From contig JAYRFK010000065.1 in assembly GCA_041908445.1 (NCBI GenBank), positions 1 through 64,000 on the forward strand: 64,000 nucleotides of DNA, given 5' to 3'. Below, piece by piece: positions 24,837 through 32,776 of the stretch (positions within the stretch are counted from its first letter, which is position 1; every line of letters begins with the position of its first letter). The DNA is from JAEUJM01 sp041908445 (GTDB lineage Bacteria; Actinomycetota; Acidimicrobiia; Acidimicrobiales; DATDAH01). Under the pieces are notes generated by a model. It did no database searches. It was given only the letters and a program-made list of their open reading frames with translations, and was not told the DNA's origin. The position numbers and the translations under genes were made by a program.

Positions 24837-25955
24837 ATGACGACCGCGCTGCTCGACGCCGCCCGTGAGCTGTTCCCCGTCCTCGACGCCGCCGCCGAGG
24901 CGACCCCGCCGGGCGAGCCCATGGCCGAGGCGTCGCTCGACGCGCTCGAGGACGCCGGCCTCTACGGGCCCATGGTGCCGAAGGCCGTGGGCGGCCTGGA
25001 GCTCCCGTTGGCCGACATCGTGGACCTCTACGCCGAGGTCTCCCGGGCCGACGGCTCGACCGGCTGGTGCTACTTCGCCGCCGACGTGGCCGCCGCCTTC
25101 TTCGGGGCGTACCTGCCCGACTCGGGCGTGGAGGACGTGTTCGCCGACGGGGTGCCCGTCGTGGCCGGCCAGTTCGCGCCCAACGGCACCGCCGCCGTCG
25201 ACGGCGACGAGCTCGTCCTCAACGGCGACTACCAGTTCGGCAGCGGCATCGCCCACGCCCAGTGGGCCGGCGCCGGCATGCTCACCGTGCCGGAGGACGG
25301 CGGCGACTCCCTCTACCTCATGGGCTGCCTGCCGGTGGAGGACGTCGAGCTCAAGGGCAACTGGGACGTGCTCGGCCTGCAGGCCACGGCGTCGTACGAC
25401 TACGCGGTCCGGGACGCCCGCCTCCCGCGCCACCACACCTTCGACTTCTTCGCCCCCGTCGTGCACCGGGGCAGCCCGATGCACGCCCTCGGCGTGCTCC
25501 CGCTGACCGCCGCCGGCCACGCCGGCTGGGCCCTCGGCATCACCCGCCGGGTGCTCGACGAGGTGCTGGCCAAGGCCAAGGACACCACCCGCATGGGCGC
25601 GTCGACCTCCCTGGCCGACTCCGAGCGGTTCCTGCACGACTACGGGGTGCTGGAGGGCCGCCTGCGGGCGGGCTGGGCCTGGGTGCGGGAGGTGTGCACC
25701 GCGGCCGAGGCCGAGAGCGCCCGCGACGGCGCGGTCTCCGCCGTCACCGCCAACCTCGTCCGCGAGGCCTGCCGCCAGGTGAACCAGGGCGGCGCCGACA
25801 TCGCCCGGGAGGCCTACCTGCTCGCCGGCACCAAGGGCCTGCGCCACGGCCCCATCGAGCGGGGCTTCCGCGATCTGCACGCGGGCTCGCAGCACTTCTT
25901 CGCCAGCCCGTCGGCGGCCATCGACCTCACCCGCTCGCTCCTCGAGGTGGACTGA
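24837..25955 (+). CDS. Acyl-CoA dehydrogenase-fold flavoprotein (HsaA-like group D monooxygenase candidate)
   Basis: 372 residues. Three-domain acyl-CoA dehydrogenase fold: N-terminal helices with GLYGPMVPKAVGGLELPLADIVDLYAEVSRADGSTGW, a middle beta domain with LNGDYQFGSGIAHAQWAGAGM and LKGNWDVLGLQATASYDY, and C-terminal helices. It lacks the usual catalytic Glu context of true dehydrogenases and resembles oxygenases such as HsaA, which need a separate flavin reductase. No such reductase is adjacent. ATG at 24837 with TTGCCT six bases upstream. Confidence 0.75.
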   Translation: MTTALLDAARELFPVLDAAAEATPPGEPMAEASLDALEDAGLYGPMVPKAVGGLELPLADIVDLYAEVSRADGSTGWCYFAADVAAAFFGAYLPDSGVEDVFADGVPVVAGQFAPNGTAAVDGDELVLNGDYQFGSGIAHAQWAGAGMLTVPEDGGDSLYLMGCLPVEDVELKGNWDVLGLQATASYDYAVRDARLPRHHTFDFFAPVVHRGSPMHALGVLPLTAAGHAGWALGITRRVLDEVLAKAKDTTRMGASTSLADSERFLHDYGVLEGRLRAGWAWVREVCTAAEAESARDGAVSAVTANLVREACRQVNQGGADIAREAYLLAGTKGLRHGPIERGFRDLHAGSQHFFASPSAAIDLTRSLLEVD

Positions 25956-26013
25956 GGCCGGGCCCGCCGAGGAGGGCAGGGCGGCGCTCGTCCGGCGCTC
26001 GTCGCCGGGGCGG

Positions 26014-26583
26014 TCAGCCGGCGCGGACGAGCGACTCGAGCAGCGGCACGTAGTCCTCGATGGTCTCGGCCGCGGGCTCGGTGCTCTTGGCCCGGTCGTC
26101 CCAGCGCCGCAGCTGCACCGCCGCCTCCCAGCCCGGGAGGGCCTCGAAGGCGGCCACCTCCTCGGCCGACATGGGCCCGCCCTGCACGGCCAGGCTGCGG
26201 ACCGAGACCGGCGACAGGGTGGCGGCGTAGTCGGGGTCGACCGCGCACAGGTAGCGCTTGGCGGCCACGTGGAGGCCGACCGGCGCCGACACCTCGGGGC
26301 CGAACCAGCGGCCCAGGAGGCGTTCGCCCACCGAGTGGTGGGCCCGGTCGGCGGCCACGAAGGCGCCCTCGGCCGAATCCCAGGCGATGGTCAGGCGTCC
26401 CACGTCGTGGAGCAGGGCGGCCGCGACCGTGGCGGGCGGGGCGCCGTCGGCGGTGGCCAGCGCGGCGGCCTGCAGTGCGTGCTCGCGTTCGGTGACCACC
26501 TCGTCGTACATGGCCGTGGCCTTGTCGCTGCGGTAGAGGTCGAGCAGCTCGTCGAGCCCGGCCGGCGGGCGGTCGGCGCTCAC
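26014..26583 (-). CDS. HD-domain oxygenase of the PhnZ/TmpB type (phosphonate C-P cleavage candidate)
   Basis: 189 residues. PhnZ-like proteins use a mixed-valent di-iron centre to split 1-hydroxyphosphonates with O2. Matches here: EHALQAA with His35, LLHDVG with His59-Asp60, AHHSVG with His83, LHVAAKRYL with His105 and Lys109 (PhnZ His104 and phosphonate-binding Lys108), SLAVQGGPMS, and RRWDD with the terminal Asp ligand at 162/163. Tyr26 and Glu28 resemble the Tyr24/Glu27 substrate gate of PhnZ with one residue less between them. The GTG overlaps the upstream PhyH-family gene by four bases, the genetic arrangement expected for a PhnY-PhnZ pair. Confidence 0.82.
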   Translation of the reverse strand: MSADRPPAGLDELLDLYRSDKATAMYDEVVTEREHALQAAALATADGAPPATVAAALLHDVGRLTIAWDSAEGAFVAADRAHHSVGERLLGRWFGPEVSAPVGLHVAAKRYLCAVDPDYAATLSPVSVRSLAVQGGPMSAEEVAAFEALPGWEAAVQLRRWDDRAKSTEPAAETIEDYVPLLESLVRAG

Positions 26584-27356
26584 CCGGCCGGCGCCTCGAC
26601 GGGGCGGCCGAGGAAGTCGTCGGCGATGGACAGGCGCACGGTGGCGGCCTCGCCGTCGAGGGTGTCGAGCTCGGCCCGCTTGTCCTCGTAGTACGTCGTG
26701 CGGAAATCACCCGCGGACGCCGCGTTGTAGGTGAGGTAGAGCGCCCGCCGGGGCCGGTCGGTGGTGTTGGTCTCGCTGCGGTGGGGGGCGTACGAGTCGA
26801 ACCAGAGCAGGTCGCCGGGCTCGAGCTCGACGGGGTGCCACTCGAGCTGGGCGACCACCTCGTCGGTCAGGCCCCGGTTGCCGTCGCGGGGGAGCAGGCC
26901 CCGCTCGTGGCCTCGTGCGGCCCACAGGCAACCGCTGGCCACGGTGGCCGGGTCGAGCGGCACCATCACGCTGATGTGGTGGTCGATGAAGCGGTAGGCC
27001 GGCGCGTCCTGGTGGGGCGCGAAGCCGCCCCCGCCGGGCTGCTTGTAGTTGACCTTCTCCTTGTAGAGCAGGGCGGGCTCGCCGAAGAGCTGGCCCGCCA
27101 GGTCCACGAGGAGGCCCTCGGTGAGCAGGGCCCGGAGGCCGTCGTGGTGGCCGATGAGGTCCTCGCTGCGGGCGATGGCGGGGCCGTGGTCGGTCTGCTC
27201 GAAGTGGTGCAGGCCCGGGCCGTCGCCGGCCGCCCAGCCCTCGACCTCGTCGACCCAGCCGCTGATCTCGGCCACCCGCTCCGGTGCCAAGGCGCCCCGC
27301 AGCACCAGGTAGCCGTCCCGCGCCCAGGCGGCGCGCTGCTCGTCGTCCAGTTCCAT
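26580..27356 (-). CDS. Phytanoyl-CoA dioxygenase family Fe(II)/2OG oxygenase (PhnY/TmpA-like)
   Basis: 258 residues. Double-stranded beta-helix oxygenase with iron ligands His115-x-Asp117 (APHQDAPAYRF) and His192 (YAPHRSETN), and a 2-oxoglutarate-binding Arg at 203/204. In PhnY and TmpA this enzyme hydroxylates C1 of an aminoethylphosphonate before PhnZ/TmpB cleaves the C-P bond. The ATG at 27356 follows GAGGAGG at good spacing. It overlaps the PhnZ-like gene, which strengthens the pathway call. The substrate (AEP, trimethyl-AEP or another) cannot be told, and no phosphonate transporter is seen nearby. Confidence 0.82.
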   Translation of the reverse strand: MELDDEQRAAWARDGYLVLRGALAPERVAEISGWVDEVEGWAAGDGPGLHHFEQTDHGPAIARSEDLIGHHDGLRALLTEGLLVDLAGQLFGEPALLYKEKVNYKQPGGGGFAPHQDAPAYRFIDHHISVMVPLDPATVASGCLWAARGHERGLLPRDGNRGLTDEVVAQLEWHPVELEPGDLLWFDSYAPHRSETNTTDRPRRALYLTYNAASAGDFRTTYYEDKRAELDTLDGEAATVRLSIADDFLGRPVEAPAG

Positions 27357-27509
27357 CGCCGGCCTCCTCGCCGTCACCGGTGCGCCCACGCTACCGACCA
27401 CGGCGGCGGCCCCTGCCGGTCGGGTGCGAGCGTCACCGGGCGTCCACCCACCGTCCACGCCCGGTGACCGGGACGCGCCGAGCGTGCCGGCGGGGGGGCG
27501 GCCCGCCGC

Positions 27510-28325
27510 TCACGGGCGGGCGAGCACCTCGCCGTGCAGGACCGCCCAGAACCCGTCGGGCGCGTCCGCCCACGCCCGGAACGCGTCGGCGAGCTCCGCC
27601 AGCTCGGCGTCGTCGGCGAGGCCGTGGGCCCGCACCTGCTCGGCGAAGGCGGACTGCGTCACGCGGTCGGCCCAGAGATCGCCCCACCAGCCCCGGGTGT
27701 CCGGGTCGGCGAAGGTCCACGTCGAGGTCGTGGCCACCACCTCGGTGAAGCCCGCGGCCTGGGCCCAGCCGAGCAGGTGGCGGCCGGCGTCCGCCTCGGC
27801 CCGGTTGACCCGGGTGAGCTCGTGGTAGAGCTCGAGCCAACGGTCGAGCCGAGGGTCGCTCGGCGCCCACACCATGGCCGCGTAGTCGCCGTCGCGGACG
27901 GCGACGAGGCCGTCGGGACGCACCACCCGGCGCAGTTCGCGCAGCGCCCCGACCGGGTCGCTCAGGTGCTGCAGGACCTGGTGGGCGTGGACCACGTCGA
28001 AGGACGCGTCGGGGAGGTCCAGGGCGTAGACGTCGCCCGCGGTGAACGTGACGCGCTCGTCACCGGCCGCGTCGGCGTCGGCCTGCGCCGTGGCGATCAC
28101 GTCGGCGGCGGCGTCGAGGCCGACGACCCGTCCCGGCGCGACCCGGGCCGCGAGGTCGCGGGTCAGGTTGCCCGGCCCGCAACCGACGTCGAGCAGGTCG
28201 AGGCCCGGGCGCAGGTGGGGGAGCAGGTAGGCCGCGGAGTTCTCCGCCGTTCGCCAGCGGTGGCTGCGCAGCACGCTCTCGTGGTGGCCGTGGGTGTAGG
28301 TGTCCTGCGGCGGTTCGACGGGCAT
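27510..28325 (-). CDS. Class I SAM-dependent methyltransferase
   Basis: 271 residues. Motif I LDLLDVGCGPGNLTRDLA, then VVGLDAAADVI, FTAGDVYALDLPDASFDVVHAHQVLQHLSDP and VRPDGLVAVRDGD. This is the UbiE/COQ5-like small-molecule group; the C-terminal half (ELYHELTRVNRAEADAGRHLLGWAQAAGF) resembles actinobacterial putative ubiquinone/menaquinone-type methyltransferases. CACCCT (28332-28337) six bases before the ATG suggests a leaderless mRNA. Downstream genes are the PhnY/PhnZ-like pair, 153 bp away with their own ribosome site. Confidence 0.87.
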   Translation of the reverse strand: MPVEPPQDTYTHGHHESVLRSHRWRTAENSAAYLLPHLRPGLDLLDVGCGPGNLTRDLAARVAPGRVVGLDAAADVIATAQADADAAGDERVTFTAGDVYALDLPDASFDVVHAHQVLQHLSDPVGALRELRRVVRPDGLVAVRDGDYAAMVWAPSDPRLDRWLELYHELTRVNRAEADAGRHLLGWAQAAGFTEVVATTSTWTFADPDTRGWWGDLWADRVTQSAFAEQVRAHGLADDAELAELADAFRAWADAPDGFWAVLHGEVLARP

Positions 28326-28428
28326 GGCGCCAGGGTGGCACGCCCCCGGCCGGCGGTCGGTCGGGATTCGGAGGGAACTCCCAGGGACCTTTACGTCCGC
28401 TTTGAGGCCCCGATCGCAGTGTGGAGCC

Positions 28429-28818
28429 GTGACCAACGCCTCGATCCCCCCGTACGACTCCAGCGGGCCGAGCGCCGACCCCGGCGCCGACGGCGCCCGG
28501 ACCCCCGCCCACCGGGCCCGCAAGATCGCCGCCGCGGTCAGCGCCGGTGCGTTCGCCGGCATCGCCATCGGCCTCGTCGCCACCCAGGCGGGCGCCGACG
28601 ACGACCCCGCGCCGACGAGCGCCGACGGTGGCGTCCAGCAGCAGTCGCCCCTCGGCCGGTTCGGCGAATCCGGCACCCAGGACCTCGACGGTGACGGCGG
28701 CTCGTTCGACCAGTTCGGGGGCTCGACCGACCAGTTCTCGCCGCCGAGCGCCGGCGGCGCCACCCCGGCCCCCTTCGGGGGCCAGACCGCACCCGACACG
28801 AACAGCGGAGGATCGTGA
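28429..28818 (+). CDS. Single-pass membrane protein paired with a ferric-reductase-like gene
   Basis: 129 residues. A Pro/Ser-rich cytosolic N terminus, a basic patch AHRARK, one membrane helix (about 34-57), and a Gly/Ser/Gln/Phe-rich extracellular tail with Asp-rich stretches (TQDLDGDGGS). I recognise no family. It overlaps the following haem membrane protein by one base and shares its transcript, so it may be an accessory subunit. GTG start with CAGTGT (28417-28422) six bases upstream. Confidence 0.65.
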   Translation: MTNASIPPYDSSGPSADPGADGARTPAHRARKIAAAVSAGAFAGIAIGLVATQAGADDDPAPTSADGGVQQQSPLGRFGESGTQDLDGDGGSFDQFGGSTDQFSPPSAGGATPAPFGGQTAPDTNSGGS

Positions 28819-29708
28819 TGGAACAGCTCTGGTGGTACACGGCTCGCGCCGGCGGCATCGTGGCCTGGGGGCTGCTCGCCGCCAGCGTGCTGTGGGGCCT
28901 GGCGCTCTCGACCAAGGCCTTCGGCAAGCGCCCCCGGCCCAACTGGCTGCTCGACCTGCACCAGTGGCTCGGCACCCTCACCATGATCTTCCTCGGGGTG
29001 CACGTCGCCGGCCTGATGCTCGACAGCTACGTCGACTTCGGCCTCACCGACGTGCTGGTGCCCTTCGCCTCGAGCTGGGACCCGTCCGCGGTGGCCTGGG
29101 GCATCGTGGCCTTCTACCTGCTGCTCGCCGTGGAGCTCACCGCCCTCGGCCGGCGCTACCTGCCGAAGAAGGTCTGGCGCAGCGTGCACTACCTGAGCTT
29201 CCCGGTGTTCGTCCTGGCGACGATCCACGGCGTGGCCGCCGGCACCGACGCCACCACCACCTTCGCCGTGGCCACGGTGGTCGTGGTGGTCGCCATGGTG
29301 GCGATGCTCTCGTTCGTCCGGCTCGACCAGGCTGCCCGCCAGGCCAAGCTCGACGCCGCCCCGCCCGCCAACCCCCGGATCCCCCGGGGCGCCACGGCCG
29401 CCGCCCGCCCCGCCGGCGCGGTGCGCCGGCCGGCGCCGCCTGCCCCGCCCGCCTACGTCCCGCCCGCCGGCGCCGTGCCGCGACCCGTCCCGCCGGCGCC
29501 CCGTCCGACCACCACCCCGGTGGCGCCGGGGGCGGCCCCCTCCGCCCCGCCCCCGGCCGCCCCGGCGGTCCCGCCCGTGGCGCCGCCGGCCCCGCCGGGC
29601 GCCCGCCCCGCCTCCGTGCGGCCGGCGGCGCCCCCGCCCACCCCTGCGGCCCACGCCCCCCGGTCGGCGCACGCCGCGCCGGTGGCGGCGGCGCCCCCCG
29701 CCCCCTGA
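28818..29708 (+). CDS. Ferric reductase-like transmembrane haem protein with Pro/Ala tail
   Basis: 296 residues. Six membrane helices in the first about 175 residues with four candidate haem-ligating histidines, His48 (DLHQW), His62 (GVHVAG), His124 (SVHYLSF) and His137 (TIHGV), as in the ferric reductase-like (MsrQ/cytochrome b) superfamily. No FAD/NAD domain is attached, so electrons must come from elsewhere. The last about 110 residues are almost entirely Pro and Ala, an unusual rod-like tail. GGAGGA ribosome site; starts at the last base of the upstream stop. Confidence 0.82.
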   Translation: MEQLWWYTARAGGIVAWGLLAASVLWGLALSTKAFGKRPRPNWLLDLHQWLGTLTMIFLGVHVAGLMLDSYVDFGLTDVLVPFASSWDPSAVAWGIVAFYLLLAVELTALGRRYLPKKVWRSVHYLSFPVFVLATIHGVAAGTDATTTFAVATVVVVVAMVAMLSFVRLDQAARQAKLDAAPPANPRIPRGATAAARPAGAVRRPAPPAPPAYVPPAGAVPRPVPPAPRPTTTPVAPGAAPSAPPPAAPAVPPVAPPAPPGARPASVRPAAPPPTPAAHAPRSAHAAPVAAAPPAP

Positions 29709-29816
29709 GGGCACCGGGCCGGACGCCCCGCTGGCGCCGTCGGCCCACCGGTCGCACCGCCCCGCGACCGGTGGCCGGCGGTGCCGCCGCGTCCCCGGTG
29801 GTGGTTCACTGACGCC

Positions 29817-30737
29817 ATGACCGCCCGGCCGCGACCCGACCTCGCCGACCGGGTGCGCCTGGTCGACGGGGGGTTGGGCTCGACCCTCGAGGCCCGGGGC
29901 GCCGACCTCGCCGCCCCGCTCTGGTCGGCCAAGGCCGTGCTCGACGAGCCCGAGCTGGTGGCCGCGGTGCACGCCGACTTCTTCCGGGCCGGCGCCGACG
30001 TGGCCGTCACCGCCTCGTACCAGGTCAGCGCCGAGGGCATGGTGGCCGCCGGGCGCTCCGCCGGCGACGCCGCCGTCGCCCTGCAGCGCTCGGTCGCCCT
30101 GGCCCGAGCCGCGGCGGACGAGGTCACGGCGGAGGACGGACGTCCCCGCCTGGTCGCCGGCTCGGTGGGCCCGTACGGCGCGGTCCTCGCCGACGGTTCG
30201 GAGTACCACGGCCGCTACGGCCGCACTGCGGCGGAGCTCACCGCCTTCCACCGGGAGCGGCTCGTCGTCTTGCAGGACGCGGGCCCCGACCTGCTCGCGA
30301 TCGAGACCCTGCCCACCGCCACCGAGGCGCTCGCCGTCCTCGACGCCCTCGATGCCGCCGGCGCCGACGGCCCACCGGTGTGGGTGTCGTTCACGGCCGT
30401 GGCCGGCGGCCGCACCGCCGGCGGCGACGACCTCGCCGCCCTCGGCCCGCGCCTCGCGGCCCACCCGCGGGTCGCCGCCCTCGGCGTGAACTGCACCGCC
30501 GAGGCCGACGTCGCCGCGGCGCTCGACGCCCTCGCCCCGACCGGGCTGCCCCTCGTCGCCTGCCCCAACGCCGGCGGCGAGTGGGACGCGGTCGGGCGCT
30601 GCTGGCGCTACGCCGGCCTGGGCGCGGTCGACGGCGGCCTCGCGGCCGACTGGGTCGCCAGGGGCGCCCGCCTCGTCGGCGGTTGCTGCGGCGTCGGCCC
30701 CGACGACATCGCCGCCCTCGCCGCCGCCCTGCGCTGA
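29817..30737 (+). CDS. mmuM: Homocysteine S-methyltransferase
   Basis: 306 residues. Transfers a methyl group from S-methylmethionine (or SAM) to homocysteine to form methionine. Features: LVDGGLGSTLEARG at the N terminus, ADVAVTASYQ, VAGSVGPYGAVLADGSEYHG, and the three zinc cysteines in GVNCTAEAD and the terminal GGCCGVGPDDI. Length and order match MmuM rather than MetH. Probably monocistronic; TTCACT lies six bases before the ATG. A palindromic element follows seven bases after the stop. Confidence 0.93.
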   Translation: MTARPRPDLADRVRLVDGGLGSTLEARGADLAAPLWSAKAVLDEPELVAAVHADFFRAGADVAVTASYQVSAEGMVAAGRSAGDAAVALQRSVALARAAADEVTAEDGRPRLVAGSVGPYGAVLADGSEYHGRYGRTAAELTAFHRERLVVLQDAGPDLLAIETLPTATEALAVLDALDAAGADGPPVWVSFTAVAGGRTAGGDDLAALGPRLAAHPRVAALGVNCTAEADVAAALDALAPTGLPLVACPNAGGEWDAVGRCWRYAGLGAVDGGLAADWVARGARLVGGCCGVGPDDIAALAAALR

Positions 30738-30744
30738 CCTCCTG

Positions 30745-30796
30745 CGTTCTGGGACCAGCGTGGTGTTCCCTGGAACACCAGCGTGGTCCCAGAGTG
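30745..30796. repeat. Palindromic 3'-end element, copy G
   Basis: 52 bp with arms of about 25 bases that pair almost throughout, containing GGGACCA/TGGTCCC and TGGTGTTCC/GGAACACCA. Left edge CGTTCTGG, right edge CCAGAGTG. Lies between the mmuM stop at 30737 and the convergent reductase stop at 30835. Confidence 0.8.
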
Positions 30797-30834
30797 CGGA
30801 GCCGCCAGGTGCGAGAGCGGCTGGGTCCGCGGCG

Positions 30835-31863
30835 TCAGCCGACGGGGTGGCCGTGCTCGTCGGCGACCCGAACCAGCAGCTTCCCCACGTTGTCTCCGGT
30901 GAAGAGCATGTTGAGGCCCTCGGGCGCGGCGGCGAGACCCTCGAGCACGTGCTCGCGGGAGCGGAGCGAGCCGTCGGCCAGCCAACCGGCGAGCTCCTCG
31001 GTGATCGCGCCGAAGCGGTCCCAGTGGTCGAAGGTGTTGAAGCCCGTCATGGTGCCGCGCTGGGTGATGAGCTCGAGGTAGTTGGACGGCCCTGGGGGCT
31101 TGTGGTCGGCGTTGTAGACCGCGATGGCGCCGCAGAGCACGACCCGCCCGTGGCCCGCGAGGCGCTTGAGGACGGCGTCGAGGACCGGCCCGCCCACGTT
31201 GTCGAAGTACACGTCCACGCGATCGGGGGTGGCGGCGCGGAGCTGGTCGACGAAGTCCTCCGCCCGGTGGTCGACGCAGGCGTCGAAGCCGAGCTCGTCG
31301 ACGACCCAGGCGCACTTGTCCGGCCGCCCGGCGATGCCGACGATCCGAGCGCCCCGCAGCTTGGCCAGCTGGCCCGCCACCGACCCAGTGGCACCGGCCG
31401 CCGCCGACACGACGACCGTCTCGCCCGGCTGCGGCCGGCCGATGTCGAGCATGCCGATGTAGGCGGTGATCCCGTTGTTGCCGAGCACGCCGAGGGCCTG
31501 GGTCAGCGCCATGCCCGGCGGGAGCTTGGTGGCGAACCCGTCGTCGCGGACCACCGCGTAGTCCTGCCAGCCGGTGAGGGTGTAGATCGGGTCGCCGACC
31601 GCGAAGGCGTCGATGGTCGACGCGACCACCCGGCCGGCGCCGGGGCACCGCACGACCTCGCCGATGGCGACCGGGGGGAAGTAGCTCCGGGCGGGTGAGA
31701 TCCACGTGCGCACGGTCGGATCGAGCGAGAGGTACTCGGTGCGCACCAGGGCCTCACCCTCGGCCAGCTCGGGCACGGGCGCCTCGACGAGGGCGAAGTC
31801 GTCCGGGCGCACGAGGCCGTCGGGCCGCTGCACGAGCGTGATCTGCCGGTTGGTCTCCCCCAT
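30835..31863 (-). CDS. NADP-dependent oxidoreductase, zinc-free MDR (CurA/prostaglandin-reductase-like)
   Basis: 342 residues. N-terminal RQITLVQRPDGLVRPDDFALVEAPVP and LSLDPTVRTWI, then a Rossmann domain with VVSAAAGATGSVAGQLAKLRGARIVGIAG and DVYFDNVGGPVLDAVL, are characteristic of the YncB/CurA/leukotriene B4 12-hydroxydehydrogenase branch. It lacks the zinc cysteines of alcohol dehydrogenases. Reduces activated enones or enals with NADPH. CAAGCT (31870-31875) six bases before the ATG. Confidence 0.9.
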   Translation of the reverse strand: MGETNRQITLVQRPDGLVRPDDFALVEAPVPELAEGEALVRTEYLSLDPTVRTWISPARSYFPPVAIGEVVRCPGAGRVVASTIDAFAVGDPIYTLTGWQDYAVVRDDGFATKLPPGMALTQALGVLGNNGITAYIGMLDIGRPQPGETVVVSAAAGATGSVAGQLAKLRGARIVGIAGRPDKCAWVVDELGFDACVDHRAEDFVDQLRAATPDRVDVYFDNVGGPVLDAVLKRLAGHGRVVLCGAIAVYNADHKPPGPSNYLELITQRGTMTGFNTFDHWDRFGAITEELAGWLADGSLRSREHVLEGLAAAPEGLNMLFTGDNVGKLLVRVADEHGHPVG

Positions 31864-31920
31864 GCCACCAGCTTGCCCCGCCGTCGCCGGGGGCGAGGAC
31901 GGCGCCGGGGCGGGTCGCGC

Positions 31921-32661
31921 TCAGCCGGTCAGGCAGGTGAAGAACGCCTCGGCGCGGCGGCCCTCGTCGAGGCCGCCCTCCCGGGCGGTGCCGATCGTCC
32001 AGCCGCCGACCAGCGCGTCGAGGTCGACGTGGGAGGTCTGGCTCTCGTGGGCCCGAAGTGCGGCGATCTTGGCGTCGTAGGTGTCGGTGATGTCGACGTA
32101 GCGGTTGGCCCGGGGGTGGGCCATCACCCACACCTCCTTGACCGTGTGGGGCACGTGGCCGGCGTCGACCAGCTCGGGGTGCGCGTAGGGGTTGCGGGCG
32201 TCGGGGTACACCGCTTGCAGCGCGGCCTCGCCGGCGGCCAGGTGGTCCGGGTGGCTCGCGAAGACGCGGTCCCATCGCCGCTCGGGGGACTGGCAGATGA
32301 CGACGTCGGGCGCGGCCTCGCGGATGACACGGGACAGGTCGCGTCGCAGGTCGAGGCTGACCTCGAGGCGGCCGTCGGGGTAGCCGAGGAACTGCACCTC
32401 GGTGACGCCCACCGCGGCGGCGGCGGCCCGCTGCTCGGCCTGGCGCAGGGCGCCGACGTCGGGGCGCGCCACGCCCTCGGGCGCTTCGCCCGCGTCGCCG
32501 TCGGTGACGATGCAGTACCGCACCTCGGTGCCCGCCGCCGTGAGCCGGGCCACGGTGCCCGCCGCGCCGAAGTCGACGTCGTCGGGGTGCGCGGTGACGA
32601 CGAGGGCCCGCCCGGGGACCTCGGGGGTCGCGTGCAGGTCCATGCCGGTGACGGTGATCAT
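31921..32661 (-). CDS. PIG-L/LmbE family zinc deacetylase
   Basis: 246 residues. Metal motif AHPDD (His25, Asp28) and the distal SHPDH (His137, His140) define the family that removes N-acetyl from glucosamine derivatives, including MshB and Mca of mycothiol metabolism. The Mca-type substrate pocket cannot be verified by eye; it is shorter than typical Mca (about 290), so neither is named. TAGCCT (32671-32676) lies nine bases before the ATG. Confidence 0.87.
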   Translation of the reverse strand: MITVTGMDLHATPEVPGRALVVTAHPDDVDFGAAGTVARLTAAGTEVRYCIVTDGDAGEAPEGVARPDVGALRQAEQRAAAAAVGVTEVQFLGYPDGRLEVSLDLRRDLSRVIREAAPDVVICQSPERRWDRVFASHPDHLAAGEAALQAVYPDARNPYAHPELVDAGHVPHTVKEVWVMAHPRANRYVDITDTYDAKIAALRAHESQTSHVDLDALVGGWTIGTAREGGLDEGRRAEAFFTCLTG

Positions 32662-32722
32662 CGGGGACGAAGGCTAGGACGGCGCTCGCCGTCTCCCTCC
32701 CCGCGGGCACCCGGACGCGAAG

Positions 32723-32757
32723 CGGGCCGGCCACCGCTCGTCGCGGTGGCCGGCCCG
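32723..32757 (-). terminator. Perfect 15-bp hairpin downstream of nirK
   Basis: Arms 32723-32737 and 32743-32757 are exactly complementary around a TCGTC loop. It begins 20 bases past the nirK stop and lies upstream of the PIG-L gene. No T-run follows, as for the other hairpins here. Very stable, so a terminator or 3' stabiliser is likely. Confidence 0.7.
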
Positions 32758-32776
32758 GCAGCAGCCCTGGCCCCCC

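Noticed and set aside
26580..27356. Plain phytanoyl-CoA hydroxylase call for the PhyH-family protein
   Set aside because: The fold alone would allow it, but the four-base overlap with a PhnZ-type HD protein and lack of any phytanate genes make the phosphonate pair the better reading.
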